Assembly (NCBI GenBank): GCA_002725995.1
Contig: PBRQ01000037.1
Span: forward strand, 1 to 64,000
Origin: Gammaproteobacteria bacterium
GTDB taxonomy: Bacteria; Pseudomonadota; Gammaproteobacteria; Pseudomonadales; Azotimanducaceae
Direction: 5' to 3'
Length of the DNA: 64,000 nt
In this document: piece by piece, positions 17,643 to 27,429 of the stretch
Numbering within the stretch: the first letter of the stretch is position 1
Layout of the letters: every line of letters begins with the position of its first letter
The notes under the pieces: model-generated
Database searches by the model: none
What the model saw: only the letters and a program-made list of their open reading frames with translations
Told to the model about the DNA's origin: nothing
Program-made: the position numbers and the translations under genes

Positions 17643-18563
17643 CTAATTTGGTACCGGGTCGCCCTGATGCCCTGTTATACCCGCATGGAGTTTGGGCAAC
17701 AGGTTCCTGAGTACCTCAATAAAAGCCAGTGGCTGGTCGAGGAAAACGTGGTGATGCGAGTCAGGAACACATTGAATCAAATCGTCACTCAACAGGTTCT
17801 TGAGCATCGCAGTTGAATCAGCTGTAAAGATACGGCTGTTCTCTCCGTAGATTATGCCTATCGGACACCGGGATTCTGCGATCATCGTTGTCGCTTCGGG
17901 TAGCTCCTCGCCCGTGCCTGCGCCCGTTTGCATCTTTGAAAACAGGGCCTGGTCGAGCTTGAAGGAATATCCATTTGCTCCCGGTGCGAGTGAGTGGCGG
18001 GCAATATAATCCAGGATAAATTGGTTGCGGCAAGGTTGGGCAGGTCGCAGGCGGAATCGCTTTGCACCTTCAGCCAGTGAGTCATAGTAGCGAATTCGGG
18101 TGCGCTGGCCTGATTTAGTGTTTGCGGCAGCAGTGCGCTGACGGCCCTCCCGAGACAGCACGGTATCGACTAGAACGGACCCCGCAAGTTCGTTCCCGCT
18201 CTCCCAGGCTGCTACCCGTGCCATGGCTCCACCAAAGCTGTGTCCAACGACGGTGGGGGACAAAAGTCCTGCATCTTTACAAACCCCAATAATTTCGCTG
18301 GCAAAGATACGAGCCTCGTAGATATCTCTGTGCTCACTGTCACCTGCGCCGCTCAGGTCTATTGCGACGACATCAAAGTTCTCAGCGAAGGCGGGCGCGA
18401 TAAAGTCCCACCAGTGTGAATGTGCGCCATAGCCGTGAACAAAAAGGAGGCCGGGTTTGTTGTGTCTGGACCAGCATCGATAGTGGATATTTTTGCCAAG
18501 GATACTGACCCTGTGGTTCGTGTAGCGGGTAGATACATAGCGTTGAAACCAGGCAGGCGGCAT
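17643..18563 (-). CDS. Alpha/beta hydrolase
   Basis: A 306-residue serine hydrolase of the alpha/beta fold. The oxyanion strand is LLFVHGYGAHSHWWDF (His43-Gly44). The nucleophile elbow is VVGHSFGGAM with Ser109, and the catalytic His is in PDSHHHVFLDQP near the C-terminus. An acidic residue after IGIIYGENS is the probable third member. No signal peptide, so it acts in the cytoplasm. Substrate unknown; ester, epoxide or thioester hydrolysis are all possible. It is divergent from amtB. The start has only a weak ribosome binding site. Confidence 0.85.
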   Translation of the reverse strand: MPPAWFQRYVSTRYTNHRVSILGKNIHYRCWSRHNKPGLLFVHGYGAHSHWWDFIAPAFAENFDVVAIDLSGAGDSEHRDIYEARIFASEIIGVCKDAGLLSPTVVGHSFGGAMARVAAWESGNELAGSVLVDTVLSREGRQRTAAANTKSGQRTRIRYYDSLAEGAKRFRLRPAQPCRNQFILDYIARHSLAPGANGYSFKLDQALFSKMQTGAGTGEELPEATTMIAESRCPIGIIYGENSRIFTADSTAMLKNLLSDDLIQCVPDSHHHVFLDQPLAFIEVLRNLLPKLHAGITGHQGDPVPN

Positions 18564-18697
18564 GTGGAGTACGAATCAGGTTTCATCCTAGTATACGGTA
18601 AAAACATGGATCGGCTTGTTGTCTTCCCCCTTTGATGACTGATGTGGAGGTGGTTCTAGACAACATATGCGCTGCATTTTGAAGCGCCCTGCTTCGT

Positions 18698-18720
18698 GGG
18701 CGCACCAAAATAGTGCGCCC
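18698..18720. promoter_or_regulatory. NtrC-type enhancer site upstream of amtB
   Basis: The arms GGGCGCAC and GTGCGCCC are perfect 8-bp inverted repeats around CAAAATA. The core GCACCAAAATAGTGC fits the known NtrC pattern of GCACC facing GGTGC with an AT-rich centre, with one mismatch. It lies roughly 110-130 bases upstream of the predicted amtB transcription start, the usual NtrC enhancer distance. Confidence 0.65.
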
Positions 18721-18803
18721 GTATGGTGGGCTGAACAGCCCTGGTGCTCCTGTATGCACCATATGTGGCGGGGACCGTTAACTTCTGAGCAACATGACCT
18801 TTC

Positions 18804-18819
18804 TGGCATCAACCTTGCT
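18804..18819 (+). promoter_or_regulatory. Sigma-54 (RpoN) promoter of amtB
   Basis: TGGCATCAACCTTGCT fits the -24/-12 pattern TGGCAY-N5-TTGCW with exactly ten bases between the invariant GG and GC. It is 84 bases upstream of the GTG start of amtB and downstream of an NtrC-type palindrome, so nitrogen-limited expression is expected. Confidence 0.75.
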
Positions 18820-18903
18820 GAAGAGTCTGTTGATGAAGTCCTGCTCATCTATTCAAGGTGTAGCATGGCTATTTATAAAGAGCAAAATTTGGAGGAGCCG
18901 GAA

Positions 18904-20229
18904 GTGGAAGAGAATTCGCAAAAACCTGTATCTGAAGTCAGAGTGAGCCTTTTAGCAAGATCGCTCGTTGGGGCATTGATGTTCACTGTTGTGCCGGCTG
19001 CATTTGCCGGTGAGATCAGTTCGGGTGATACCGCCTGGATGCTTACCGCAACAGCACTGGTGTTGTTTATGACGATTCCCGGTCTGTCCTTGTTTTATGC
19101 AGGCATGGTCAGGGCCAAGAATGTGCTTTCGGTCCTTATGCAGTGTTTCTCAATTACCTGCCTGGTGACCGTTATCTGGGTCCTGTGGGGGTACAGCATC
19201 GCCTTCGGCGGGGAAGGGGAATACTGGGGCGGCCTTGGCATGATGTTTCTGGCCGGTGTAGGGGCAGAGTCCGTTTCAGGGACTATTCCTGAGACACTCT
19301 TCATCACCTTCCAGATGACCTTCGCAATTATAACTCCAGCACTTATGGTCGGTGCATTCGTCGACAGAATGAAATTTTCAGCGCTGCTGGTATTCGTAGG
19401 AATATGGGTCACCTTTGTTTATGCGCCCGTCACTCACTGGGTATGGGGGTCAGGAGGCTGGCTGGGTTCGATGGGCATTCTCGACTTTGCAGGCGGAACG
19501 GTTGTTCACATCAATGCCGGAATTGCAGGTCTTGTAACCGCCCTGGTCCTTGGAAATCGAAAAGGTTATCCGAAGACACCAATGCCGCCGCATAACCTGA
19601 CCTTGTCCGTTATAGGTGCAGCAATGCTGTGGGTAGGCTGGTTTGGTTTCAATGCAGGAAGTGAGTTGGCAGCAGATGGTACCGCCGCAATGGCAATGCT
19701 GGTCACACAGGTGGCGGCTGCCTGTGCCGCGCTCGGCTGGATGATGACGGAATGGGTTCTCTACAAGAAAGCCAGTGTGCTCGGTATTATTACCGGTGCC
19801 GTGGCTGGTTTGGTTGCTATTACACCCGCTTCTGGTTCCGTTGGCCCACTGGGTGCCATGGCGATTGGCCTGTCCGCAGGGTTCTTATGTTTTTTCGCAT
19901 CAACAACGCTGAAACGGGCACTGGGTTACGATGATTCACTAGATGTCTTTGGTGTGCACTGTGTTGGTGGAATTGTCGGTGCGATCCTCACGGGAGTGTT
20001 CTGCGCGGAAAGCCTTGGTGGTGCTGGATTCGGAGTTGAATCCGGGTTAATGGGCAGTCAGCTTCTAGTGCAGATTAAAGGTGTCGTGGCGACATTGATT
20101 TTCAGCTCTATCGCAACCTTCATTATTCTGAAACTAGTTGATCTCACCATTGGTTTGCGGGTCAGCGAAGAGGATGAATCAACTGGTTTGGACCAGGCAC
20201 AGCACAATGAAACCGGCTACAACTTTTAA
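18904..20229 (+). CDS. amtB: Ammonium transporter AmtB
   Basis: An Amt/Rh channel of about 441 residues. An N-terminal signal segment ending AAFA-GE precedes 11 predicted membrane helices, as in E. coli AmtB. Conserved signatures are PGLSLFYAGMVRAKN, FAGGTVVHINAG (with the ammonium-recruitment Asp and first pore His) and DVFGVHCVGGIVG (second pore His). It moves ammonium across the inner membrane. I placed the start at GTG 18904, eight bases after GGAGG at 18891; longer frames back to 18667 would run through the sigma-54 promoter. Unusually there is no glnK next to it. A strong terminator follows. Confidence 0.95.
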   Translation: MEENSQKPVSEVRVSLLARSLVGALMFTVVPAAFAGEISSGDTAWMLTATALVLFMTIPGLSLFYAGMVRAKNVLSVLMQCFSITCLVTVIWVLWGYSIAFGGEGEYWGGLGMMFLAGVGAESVSGTIPETLFITFQMTFAIITPALMVGAFVDRMKFSALLVFVGIWVTFVYAPVTHWVWGSGGWLGSMGILDFAGGTVVHINAGIAGLVTALVLGNRKGYPKTPMPPHNLTLSVIGAAMLWVGWFGFNAGSELAADGTAAMAMLVTQVAAACAALGWMMTEWVLYKKASVLGIITGAVAGLVAITPASGSVGPLGAMAIGLSAGFLCFFASTTLKRALGYDDSLDVFGVHCVGGIVGAILTGVFCAESLGGAGFGVESGLMGSQLLVQIKGVVATLIFSSIATFIILKLVDLTIGLRVSEEDESTGLDQAQHNETGYNF

Positions 20230-20237
20230 CAGGGGTT

Positions 20238-20267
20238 GCTGCAAGGTGCTTTTCTGCACCTTGCAGC
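20238..20267 (+). terminator. Terminator after amtB
   Basis: The 12-bp arms GCTGCAAGGTGC and GCACCTTGCAGC form a perfect stem with a 6-base loop, followed by CTTTGTT on the plus strand. It separates amtB from the convergent end of nuoN. Confidence 0.85.
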
Positions 20268-20272
20268 CTTTG

Positions 20273-21727
20273 TTAGGCGATCGACGATACCAGGTTGTTG
20301 ATCAGGTTAATGATGGGGGCCGGGTAAATGCCAAACAGCAACATTGCAGCACTAATCGCTGCTACCGCCCAGCCACCCGCGAGTGGGATTTCGATTTCGC
20401 TCGCACCAGCATCCGTTCTCTTAGTCATGGCAAAGATGATCCGCAGGTAGTAGAAAAGACCTATGCCACTACCGGCGATTACTGCCAGCAGTAGTAACCA
20501 GAGTGTTGTAGTCACACCGGCGGTGAAGATATAAAACTTGCCAATAAATCCAACCGTAAGTGGGATGCCCGCGAGGGAAAGGAGCGTTAACGTAAACATC
20601 ATTGCCAACAGGGGGCGGTGCCAGAATAAGCCCTCGTAGTAAGAGATATCGCCTGCATCTTTCTCATGGTCTCGCAGGGATACGATAGTTACCACACCAA
20701 AAGCACCAAGGGTTGTAATAAAGTAGGCAAAGAGAAAGTAGCTGGATGACTCGACAGCCAGTGCTTTCCCGCCAATCATACCGGCGGTGATAAAAGCCAC
20801 CATCAGGTACCCCAGGTGTGCGATAGATGAATAAGCAAGAATACGTTTCACATTGTCCTGCCGAAGGGCGAGCAGATTGCCAGCCAGCATTGAAAGGATG
20901 GCGACAATAGAGAGTCCAGTGAGAATCGAGCTTGTCTCAATCAGGCCGGAGGAAGTAAAGAGCCGCAGTGTAATGGCGAATATTGCACCTTTGGAAACCG
21001 TTGCAACGAATGCCGTCACTGGCGCCGGTGCACCCTCATAAACGTCAGGGGTCCACATATGAAATGGTGCTAGAGACAGTTTGAACATAATGCCGCCGAA
21101 AATCAGCGCACTACCAGCCGCCAGAAACAGTTCACTCGTGCCGTTCTCAGCCGAACCGATGGTGGCGAGTTCTGCAAAGCCCAGACTGCCGCTGATAGCG
21201 TATATAAGGGCGGTCCCGAACAGGATGAAGGTAGAAGACACACCGGAAAGTATCAGGTATTTAAGGGCGGCCTCCAGGGTCAACAACCCTTTCTGCGGGT
21301 AACTTATCATGGTGTAGAGGGAAACCCCCAGCAACTCCAGTCCAAGAATCAGAGACGCGAAGTGGGAACTGCATACCAGGATGAGAGCGCCTAGTGTTGC
21401 CAGCAGCAACAGCATGAAGAACTCATCCTGTCTCTCCCCACGGTCCTTGAAATAGTCATAGGCCATTAGCGTTACCGCTGTGGCGCTCATCAGGATCAAC
21501 CCTGAGTAAAATATGGCGTATCCGTCGAGGACAATCAGGGGCGTCACTGCGATAGGAATCAGCGAATGTGCCGGCATAAAGGCAAGCCCGGTCAGAATCA
21601 GTGCGATGACTGATATGACAACCGTTGTCATCAGATTCCTGGCGAAGGCGATCACCATCATCTGGATGAGGATCAATGCACTCAGGAGGATGTGGGGCAG
21701 TATGGCAACCAGCTGTTGTTCACTCAT
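20273..21727 (-). CDS. nuoN: NADH:quinone oxidoreductase subunit N
   Basis: Antiporter-like proton-pumping subunit of complex I, about 484 residues with some 14 membrane helices. The family signatures include FKLSLAPFHMWTPDVYEGAPAPVTAFVATVSKGA and AYSSIAHLGYLMVAF, holding the conserved lysines of the proton path. The start is the ATG at 21727, overlapping the nuoM stop as ATGA; an upstream in-frame codon at 21745 would run into nuoM. Last gene of the nuo operon, ending six bases past the amtB terminator. Confidence 0.95.
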   Translation of the reverse strand: MSEQQLVAILPHILLSALILIQMMVIAFARNLMTTVVISVIALILTGLAFMPAHSLIPIAVTPLIVLDGYAIFYSGLILMSATAVTLMAYDYFKDRGERQDEFFMLLLLATLGALILVCSSHFASLILGLELLGVSLYTMISYPQKGLLTLEAALKYLILSGVSSTFILFGTALIYAISGSLGFAELATIGSAENGTSELFLAAGSALIFGGIMFKLSLAPFHMWTPDVYEGAPAPVTAFVATVSKGAIFAITLRLFTSSGLIETSSILTGLSIVAILSMLAGNLLALRQDNVKRILAYSSIAHLGYLMVAFITAGMIGGKALAVESSSYFLFAYFITTLGAFGVVTIVSLRDHEKDAGDISYYEGLFWHRPLLAMMFTLTLLSLAGIPLTVGFIGKFYIFTAGVTTTLWLLLLAVIAGSGIGLFYYLRIIFAMTKRTDAGASEIEIPLAGGWAVAAISAAMLLFGIYPAPIINLINNLVSSIA

Positions 21728-23235
21728 CTTGCTGCTCCAACCCATTCGTGTACCGGTCCAGTCAATTGATACAGGCTAGTCAAGGTGGGTTCCACCATAT
21801 CGAAGACAGGTTGCGGATGAACACCGAGATAGACCAGGCCCAACATCATTAGCACCATGGTGGCAACTTCCCTTGAATCAAAATCCTGAAGATTTCTGTC
21901 TGCTGTGGGTGCACCCTGAAATACCCTCTGCATTGCGACGAGCGAGTAGACGGCTGCGACAATCAGGCCCAGGGAAGCGAATACTGTGATAGGTACATCC
22001 ACCTGGAATGTCCCCATCAGGATCAGGAACTCTCCGACGAAGTTACCGAGGCCAGGCATACCCAAAGAGGCTACGATGAAAAACATCGCGATTGCTCCCA
22101 TCCGTGGCATGTCTTTCCAAAGACCGCCCATTTTTGATACATCCCGTGTATGCAACCTGTGCTGAAGTGCGCCAGCGATCATAAATAGTGCCGCCGTGCT
22201 GAGTCCGTGGGCAACCATCTGCATGACGGATCCCTGCAGCGTGAGTTCTCTCCAGGCAAAAATACCAATCAGCACAAAACCCATGTGGCTGACACTGGAG
22301 TAGGCGACCAGTCGTTTGAAGTCATCCTGGGCGAAGGCCAGTACAGCGCCGTAAACGACACCGATTGCGCCGAGTAGCATCGCAACATGTGCAATTTCCA
22401 TGGCTGCCTCGGGGAACAGCGGCACCGTAAACCGGATCAGGCCGTAGGCGCCGGTCTTCAGCAAAATTCCAGCAAGAAGTACGCTCGCCGCTGTTGGTGC
22501 CTGGGTGTGTGCATCAGGCAGCCACGTATGAAAAGGAAATCCCGGCAGCTTGACCACAAAAGCAACGAAGAACCCGAGCATCAGCCACCAGGCGATGTCA
22601 GGATCAAGGTTCAAGCCAACGAGATCGAAATAATTGAAGGTGAAATTCCCGGTTAGGTCTGCTGCGACAAAGACGAGGACCAGAATGGACAGCAGCATAA
22701 ACAGGCCACTGATCTGCGTGAACAGGAAGAACTTCATGGAGGCATAAGCCTTGTTTTCGTGCCCCCATATTGCGATCAGGAAATACATGGGAATCAGCAT
22801 GACTTCCCAGAAAAAGAAGAATAGGAATAGATCCAGAGCAACAAAAACACCGGTAACACCGGCAAGTGTCCACATCAGGTTGAATTGGAAAAATCCGGGC
22901 TGATGATCAATTTCATTCCACGATGAAGCCAGCGCCACCAGTCCGAGAAAGAGGGTCAGCGCTACCATCAGTAGGGTCAGGCCATCCAGTCCCAGCAGAA
23001 AGCTAATGCCAAACCTTGGAATCCAGGGTACCTCATAGACCAGCAACCATTGCGAAGTGGCTGCACCCAGCGGCACGCTGGTAGGTTCGAGCGAAAACAG
23101 CGGTATCATCAGCACGGCGCTGAGCAAAATAGTGATCAGCGATATCCACTTAGGCCAGTCACGATTGCTTCCTTCCGCCAGCCAGGCGACCAGTCCACCA
23201 ACGAATAGAACACTAATTAGGGCTACGAGCTGCAT
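21724..23235 (-). CDS. nuoM: NADH:quinone oxidoreductase subunit M
   Basis: A 503-residue antiporter-like subunit of complex I. It has the quinone-oxidoreductase signature KLPGFPFHTWLPDAHTQAPTAASVLLAGILLKTGAYGLIRF and the later helix VAYSSVSHMGFVLIGIF. The conserved Glu in FWEVMLIPMYFLIAIWG is present. It forms one of the three proton channels in the membrane arm. It begins directly after the nuoL stop and overlaps nuoN by four bases. Confidence 0.97.
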   Translation of the reverse strand: MQLVALISVLFVGGLVAWLAEGSNRDWPKWISLITILLSAVLMIPLFSLEPTSVPLGAATSQWLLVYEVPWIPRFGISFLLGLDGLTLLMVALTLFLGLVALASSWNEIDHQPGFFQFNLMWTLAGVTGVFVALDLFLFFFFWEVMLIPMYFLIAIWGHENKAYASMKFFLFTQISGLFMLLSILVLVFVAADLTGNFTFNYFDLVGLNLDPDIAWWLMLGFFVAFVVKLPGFPFHTWLPDAHTQAPTAASVLLAGILLKTGAYGLIRFTVPLFPEAAMEIAHVAMLLGAIGVVYGAVLAFAQDDFKRLVAYSSVSHMGFVLIGIFAWRELTLQGSVMQMVAHGLSTAALFMIAGALQHRLHTRDVSKMGGLWKDMPRMGAIAMFFIVASLGMPGLGNFVGEFLILMGTFQVDVPITVFASLGLIVAAVYSLVAMQRVFQGAPTADRNLQDFDSREVATMVLMMLGLVYLGVHPQPVFDMVEPTLTSLYQLTGPVHEWVGAAR

Positions 23236-25068
23236 TCAGATAATCCCCAACATGATGGCTAGAATAAATACCAGACCCGCAGCCATAGAAAAGGCATACC
23301 AGCGTAGCTGGCCCGTTTGCGTGGAGGAAGTCAGGTAGTGGAAAATTGATGTGATGTTGGCGATACCTTCGTAGACCATATCGACAATATCGGATTGGTT
23401 TATTCGAGCAATGGTTTTGTAGGGTACGACAAAAACTTTATCGTATAGCCAGTCCATTGCCCAATGGCTGAAAAAGAATTTCCGCAGGTTACTACCAATT
23501 GATGACTCCAGCAGGGAAGTGAAGTCCAAGCTCTTTCTGAGAAACATCAGGTAGGCGAGTATCACTCCAATGATGGGTACGAGCGGCGTAATGATGGCAA
23601 TCGTCTGGTCGTGATGTGACTCAGTAACGACAGGGAACACGGCATCCACAGGGATATGGAACCAGCCACCAATAATTGAAAAGACGCAAAGTATGCTCAA
23701 TGGCACGGCCATTCTTGGACCCGCAGGTGCAGAGGGTTCTGTTTTTGCTTCACCGAAAAAGACGACGAACACGAGTCTGAAACTATAGACGGAGGTGAGA
23801 AATGCTCCCAGTAGTCCACCGGCCCAGAACAAGGGATTCACTTCATAGGCAGCGAGAAGAATTTCATCCTTGCTGTAGAAACCTGAAGTCAGGGGCAGGG
23901 CCGTGAGTGCTGCACTGCCAATCAGGAAACTCCAGAAAGCGACGGGCAGTTTTTTTCTCAGGCCACCCATCTTGAAGATATTGTGCTCATGATGAAGGCT
24001 GTAGATAACGGCACCTGCTCCAAGGAACAGTAGCGCCTTGAAAAAGGCGTGAGTCATCAAGTGGAATATACCGGATGCCCAGGCACCAACGCCGAGCGCC
24101 AGGAACATGTAGCCGATCTGGCTGATCGTTGAATAAGCCAGGATTCGCTTGATGTCAGTCTGGGTGAGGGCAGTAAACGCGGCCATCAACAAGGTGGCAA
24201 GACCCACCACTGCGACGGCTGTCTGCACCGTCGGAGCCAGCAGGTAGAGCTCATGGGTTCTGGCAATGAGATAAACACCTGCGGTTACCATGGTTGCAGC
24301 GTGGATCAGGGCGCTGACCGGTGTAGGGCCTGCCATGGCGTCCGGCAACCATGTTTGTAGCGGTAATTGGGCAGATTTTCCAACGGCACCACCAAGCAGA
24401 AGCAGCGCGGCGATTGTGGGAATCGAGTCGCCAGTCACCCAGGTTTGGGTAGCGGCTTCCAGCATGGGCTGTATCTGTAATGTACCCAGGTGCATAAACA
24501 ACAGGAACAAACCCAGCGCCATGGCTGTATCGCCGATTCTTGTTACCACAAATGCCTTTCGGGCCGCGGCGCCATTATTTGGGTCTTCATGCCAGAAGCC
24601 AACCAGCAGGTAACTGCACAGTCCGACGCCTTCCCAGCCCAGGTAGAGGAGCAACAGATTGTCGGCCAGTACCAGAATCAGCATGGCGCAAACAAACAGG
24701 TTCATGTAGGAGAAAAAGCGGCTGTAATCCTCATCATCTTCCATAAACAGCGAGGAGTAGACGTGAATTAGAAAGCCAACACCCGTAATAACGGACATCA
24801 TCGTTAATGAGAGGCCGTCGAGGTGGAAACTTATCTGCGGATTAAATCCACCAACGTTGATCCATGAGGTGATGGTCTGGACATAGGGCGCCTGTGGGCC
24901 AGAATTCAGCCAGGTAAAGACGATGCTGAAGACGATCAGCGCCGATAGTCCCACGGAGCCAACCCCAAGAATAGCAACTGGGGTTTTTCCCAGTTTGCCC
25001 TGGGTAGCAAACATGATGGTGAAGCTAATCAGTGGAGCGAGGGGTATTAACCAAATTAATTCGTTCAT
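23236..25068 (-). CDS. nuoL: NADH:quinone oxidoreductase subunit L
   Basis: A 610-residue antiporter-like subunit at the distal end of the membrane arm. Signatures: LGWEGVGLCSYLLVGFWHEDPNNGAAARKAF, KSAQLPLQTWLPDAMAGPTPVSALIHAATMVTAGVYLIAR, and YSTISQIGYMFLALGVG. The long C-terminal lateral helix that braces the membrane arm is expected in the last 100 residues. The length matches the family. Three bases separate it from nuoK. Confidence 0.97.
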   Translation of the reverse strand: MNELIWLIPLAPLISFTIMFATQGKLGKTPVAILGVGSVGLSALIVFSIVFTWLNSGPQAPYVQTITSWINVGGFNPQISFHLDGLSLTMMSVITGVGFLIHVYSSLFMEDDEDYSRFFSYMNLFVCAMLILVLADNLLLLYLGWEGVGLCSYLLVGFWHEDPNNGAAARKAFVVTRIGDTAMALGLFLLFMHLGTLQIQPMLEAATQTWVTGDSIPTIAALLLLGGAVGKSAQLPLQTWLPDAMAGPTPVSALIHAATMVTAGVYLIARTHELYLLAPTVQTAVAVVGLATLLMAAFTALTQTDIKRILAYSTISQIGYMFLALGVGAWASGIFHLMTHAFFKALLFLGAGAVIYSLHHEHNIFKMGGLRKKLPVAFWSFLIGSAALTALPLTSGFYSKDEILLAAYEVNPLFWAGGLLGAFLTSVYSFRLVFVVFFGEAKTEPSAPAGPRMAVPLSILCVFSIIGGWFHIPVDAVFPVVTESHHDQTIAIITPLVPIIGVILAYLMFLRKSLDFTSLLESSIGSNLRKFFFSHWAMDWLYDKVFVVPYKTIARINQSDIVDMVYEGIANITSIFHYLTSSTQTGQLRWYAFSMAAGLVFILAIMLGII

Positions 25069-25071
25069 GGA

Positions 25072-25386
25072 TTAACCCCTTAACCTGCTGATCTCATCAA
25101 TATCGATAGATCCGACTCGACGATTTATCTGCAGCAACAATCCCAGGCCGACGGCAACTTCAGCAGCCGCGACTGACAGGATCAGCATGAACATGATTTG
25201 CCCATCAGCCTCCCCCCATTTGGCTCCTGCAACGATGAATGCCAGGGCGCAGGCATTAAGCATGACCTCTAAAGACATCAGGATGACAATGATATTCCGT
25301 CGGACCATGACACCAGTCAGTCCGATTGCGAACAATATGGAGGCAAGAGCCAGACCCTGTTCAATTGGCACAGCAATGGGGTCCAT
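25072..25386 (-). CDS. nuoK: NADH:quinone oxidoreductase subunit K
   Basis: A 104-residue protein with three membrane helices, homologous to MrpC. The conserved membrane glutamates are in [18 protein letters not shown] and in [14 protein letters not shown]. It forms part of the proton path next to NuoJ and NuoN. Its ATG overlaps the TAA of nuoJ by one base. Confidence 0.96.
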   Translation of the reverse strand: MDPIAVPIEQGLALASILFAIGLTGVMVRRNIIVILMSLEVMLNACALAFIVAGAKWGEADGQIMFMLILSVAAAEVAVGLGLLLQINRRVGSIDIDEISRLRG

Positions 25387-25904
25387 TAGCTTTGCCCCCT
25401 TGTATCAGATAGGTAGCGTCTTCCTAGGTGATAGGCGCCTACCAGCGCCGCCAGCAGCAACATTGATGCGATCTCTACGGCGAGAACATAGGGTCCAAAT
25501 AGCTGAATGCCTACTTCCTTGGGTGAAACGGCGGTACCGGTAATGGGAGTCGATGTGCCGGAAAGGACATAAACAAGCTCAAAGAAGAGAATGAGGCAAA
25601 GAATGGAAGGCATGATCCACATTTTGGGTTTAAGCCACTGGTGTGCCAGCTCATCTCCGCGTGAACCCAGGTTAAGCATCATTACCACAAACAAAAATAG
25701 CACCACGATGGCACCGGCATAGACCATTATTTCGAGTACTGCGGCAAAAGGTGCGCCGAGAAGGAAAAAAACAACTGCAGTTGCAAGCAGAGAAATAATG
25801 AAATATATCAAAGCATGGGTCGGGCTATATCGCGATACTGCCAGCAGGGTCGAAACCAGCGAAACCGTTGCAGCCACGTAAAAAGGGAAAAGTTCGATAC
25901 TCAT
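25386..25904 (-). CDS. nuoJ: NADH:quinone oxidoreductase subunit J
   Basis: A 172-residue membrane subunit with five predicted helices. The conserved third-helix region [22 protein letters not shown], where a pi-bulge forms during turnover in complex I, is intact. It overlaps nuoI by four bases. Confidence 0.96.
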   Translation of the reverse strand: MSIELFPFYVAATVSLVSTLLAVSRYSPTHALIYFIISLLATAVVFFLLGAPFAAVLEIMVYAGAIVVLFLFVVMMLNLGSRGDELAHQWLKPKMWIMPSILCLILFFELVYVLSGTSTPITGTAVSPKEVGIQLFGPYVLAVEIASMLLLAALVGAYHLGRRYLSDTRGQS

Positions 25905-26467
25905 GGCAGCAAACTCCTGACATCTGCGGGTGGTGCTTCATTTTCTGCTTCACCCTTGCCCTTACCACCAACGGCCATGCCGGAGACGCGGTAGAAACTG
26001 TAATCCGGATATTTACCGGGTCCGTTGATCAGCAGGTTTTCTTTCTCGTAAACCAGATTCTGTCGGTCGTATTCACACATCTCAAAATCTGGTGTGAGCT
26101 GGATTGAGTAGGTAGGGCAGGCTTCTTCACAGAATCCGCACATAATGCAGCGTGAAAAATTAATGCGGAAAAATTCCGGGTACCAGCGCCCATTTTCATC
26201 TTCTGTTTTTTGTAGTGCAATACAGTCAGCGGGACAGACAACAGCACAGAGATTACAAGCGACGCAGCGTTCAACGCCATCAGGGTCCCGTGTCAGAACG
26301 ATCCGGCCACGATATCTTGGTGCCAGGTATGGCCCCACTTTGGGCGAGTTCTTGGTCACGCCAAACCACCCAGGTTTCGCTGGGTACTCAACGGTATCGG
26401 CAGGTGTGAATGTATGCTGCAGCACAGTCCATAGGGTTCTGATCTGGCTAATTAGTGCTCCAATCAT
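25901..26467 (-). CDS. nuoI: NADH:quinone oxidoreductase subunit I
   Basis: An iron-sulfur subunit of 188 residues that carries two [4Fe-4S] clusters linking the peripheral arm to the quinone site. The two ferredoxin motifs are [15 protein letters not shown] and [13 protein letters not shown] start it at the ATG at 26467, which overlaps the nuoH stop (ATGA); an upstream GTG-type extension to 26545 lies wholly inside nuoH and adds a non-conserved stretch. Confidence 0.96.
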   Translation of the reverse strand: MIGALISQIRTLWTVLQHTFTPADTVEYPAKPGWFGVTKNSPKVGPYLAPRYRGRIVLTRDPDGVERCVACNLCAVVCPADCIALQKTEDENGRWYPEFFRINFSRCIMCGFCEEACPTYSIQLTPDFEMCEYDRQNLVYEKENLLINGPGKYPDYSFYRVSGMAVGGKGKGEAENEAPPADVRSLLP

Positions 26468-27429
26468 GGTTGATACCCCGTCCAGAGGACAATGCCCCCA
26501 GTTACCAGCAGGTTGGCCAGTGTCAGTGGCAGCATGATCTTCCATCCCAGGGACATGAGCTGATCAAAGCGCGGCCTGGGTATTGCTGCACGCAACAGGA
26601 CAAAAAAGCAAATCAGGGTGAAAATCTTAATGGCAAGCCAGAAGAATGGTGGCAGGAAATCAGGGCCAAGCCAGCCACCGAAGAATATTGTCGCCACTAT
26701 GGAGGAGATCAGGATGACACCTAGGTACTCACCCACCATGAACATACCAAACTTCATGCCTGAGTATTCGGTGTGGAACCCGGCTACCAGTTCATGCTCT
26801 GCTTCAGGCAGGTCAAATGGCAGGCGGTGGCTTTCGGCGATACCTGCGATCAGGAAGACAAAAAACCCGAGGGGCTGGCTGACAACAAACCAGAGATTCT
26901 GCTGGGCATTGACTATAGCAACGAGGCTGAAGGAGCCGGTCAACATCACTACGCCCATTAGAGACAGACCCATGAACACCTCATAGCTGACCATCTGTGA
27001 CGCCGCACGTAATCCGCCGAGTAGTGAATACTTATTGTGAGAGGACAGACCCCCCAGTAATACACTGTAGACAGCAAGGGAAGTCATGCCGAGGAAAAAC
27101 AGCAGGCCGATATTGAGATCGACTATCTGAACACCTGGTGCCCAGGGGATTACCGCGAATCCCATGAACATGGAAATTAGTACCACTGTGGGGGCAAAGA
27201 TAAAAACGAATTTATCTGCAAATGGCGGTATCCAGTCTTCTTTGGCAAACATCTTGAGGATATCTGCAAGTGCAAGGCCGATACCAAAAGGTCCAACCCT
27301 GTTGGGGCCTAGGCGATCCTGCCAGAGTCCGATCAATCGCCGTTCAAACCAGATGAGCACGGCAGCAAGGGAAAGCGTGCCAAGCAGGGTGCCAAAAACA
27401 ATCACATAGATGAAAACTTCATCTGACAT
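26464..27429 (-). CDS. nuoH: NADH:quinone oxidoreductase subunit H
   Basis: A membrane subunit of 321 residues that forms the quinone cavity with NuoB and NuoD. Signatures: [29 protein letters not shown] and the acidic loop [30 protein letters not shown]. The ATG at 27429 overlaps the nuoG stop by one base (TGATG); a TTG just before it is less likely. Confidence 0.97.
   Translation of the reverse strand: MSDEVFIYVIVFGTLLGTLSLAAVLIWFERRLIGLWQDRLGPNRVGPFGIGLALADILKMFAKEDWIPPFADKFVFIFAPTVVLISMFMGFAVIPWAPGVQIVDLNIGLLFFLGMTSLAVYSVLLGGLSSHNKYSLLGGLRAASQMVSYEVFMGLSLMGVVMLTGSFSLVAIVNAQQNLWFVVSQPLGFFVFLIAGIAESHRLPFDLPEAEHELVAGFHTEYSGMKFGMFMVGEYLGVILISSIVATIFFGGWLGPDFLPPFFWLAIKIFTLICFFVLLRAAIPRPRFDQLMSLGWKIMLPLTLANLLVTGGIVLWTGYQP

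Noticed and set aside
18738..18762. GGTGC...GCACC inverted pair as a second NtrC site
   Set aside because: The half-sites face the wrong way relative to the NtrC consensus, so only the upstream palindrome is claimed.
18667..18903. Upstream-extended start of amtB
   Set aside because: The extra 79 codons run through the sigma-54 promoter and NtrC site and do not resemble Amt proteins; the GTG at 18904 has a good GGAGG and gives a proper signal peptide.
26468..26545. 26-codon N-terminal extension of nuoI
   Set aside because: It lies inside nuoH, is not conserved in NuoI, and the ATGA overlap at 26464-26467 gives a natural start.
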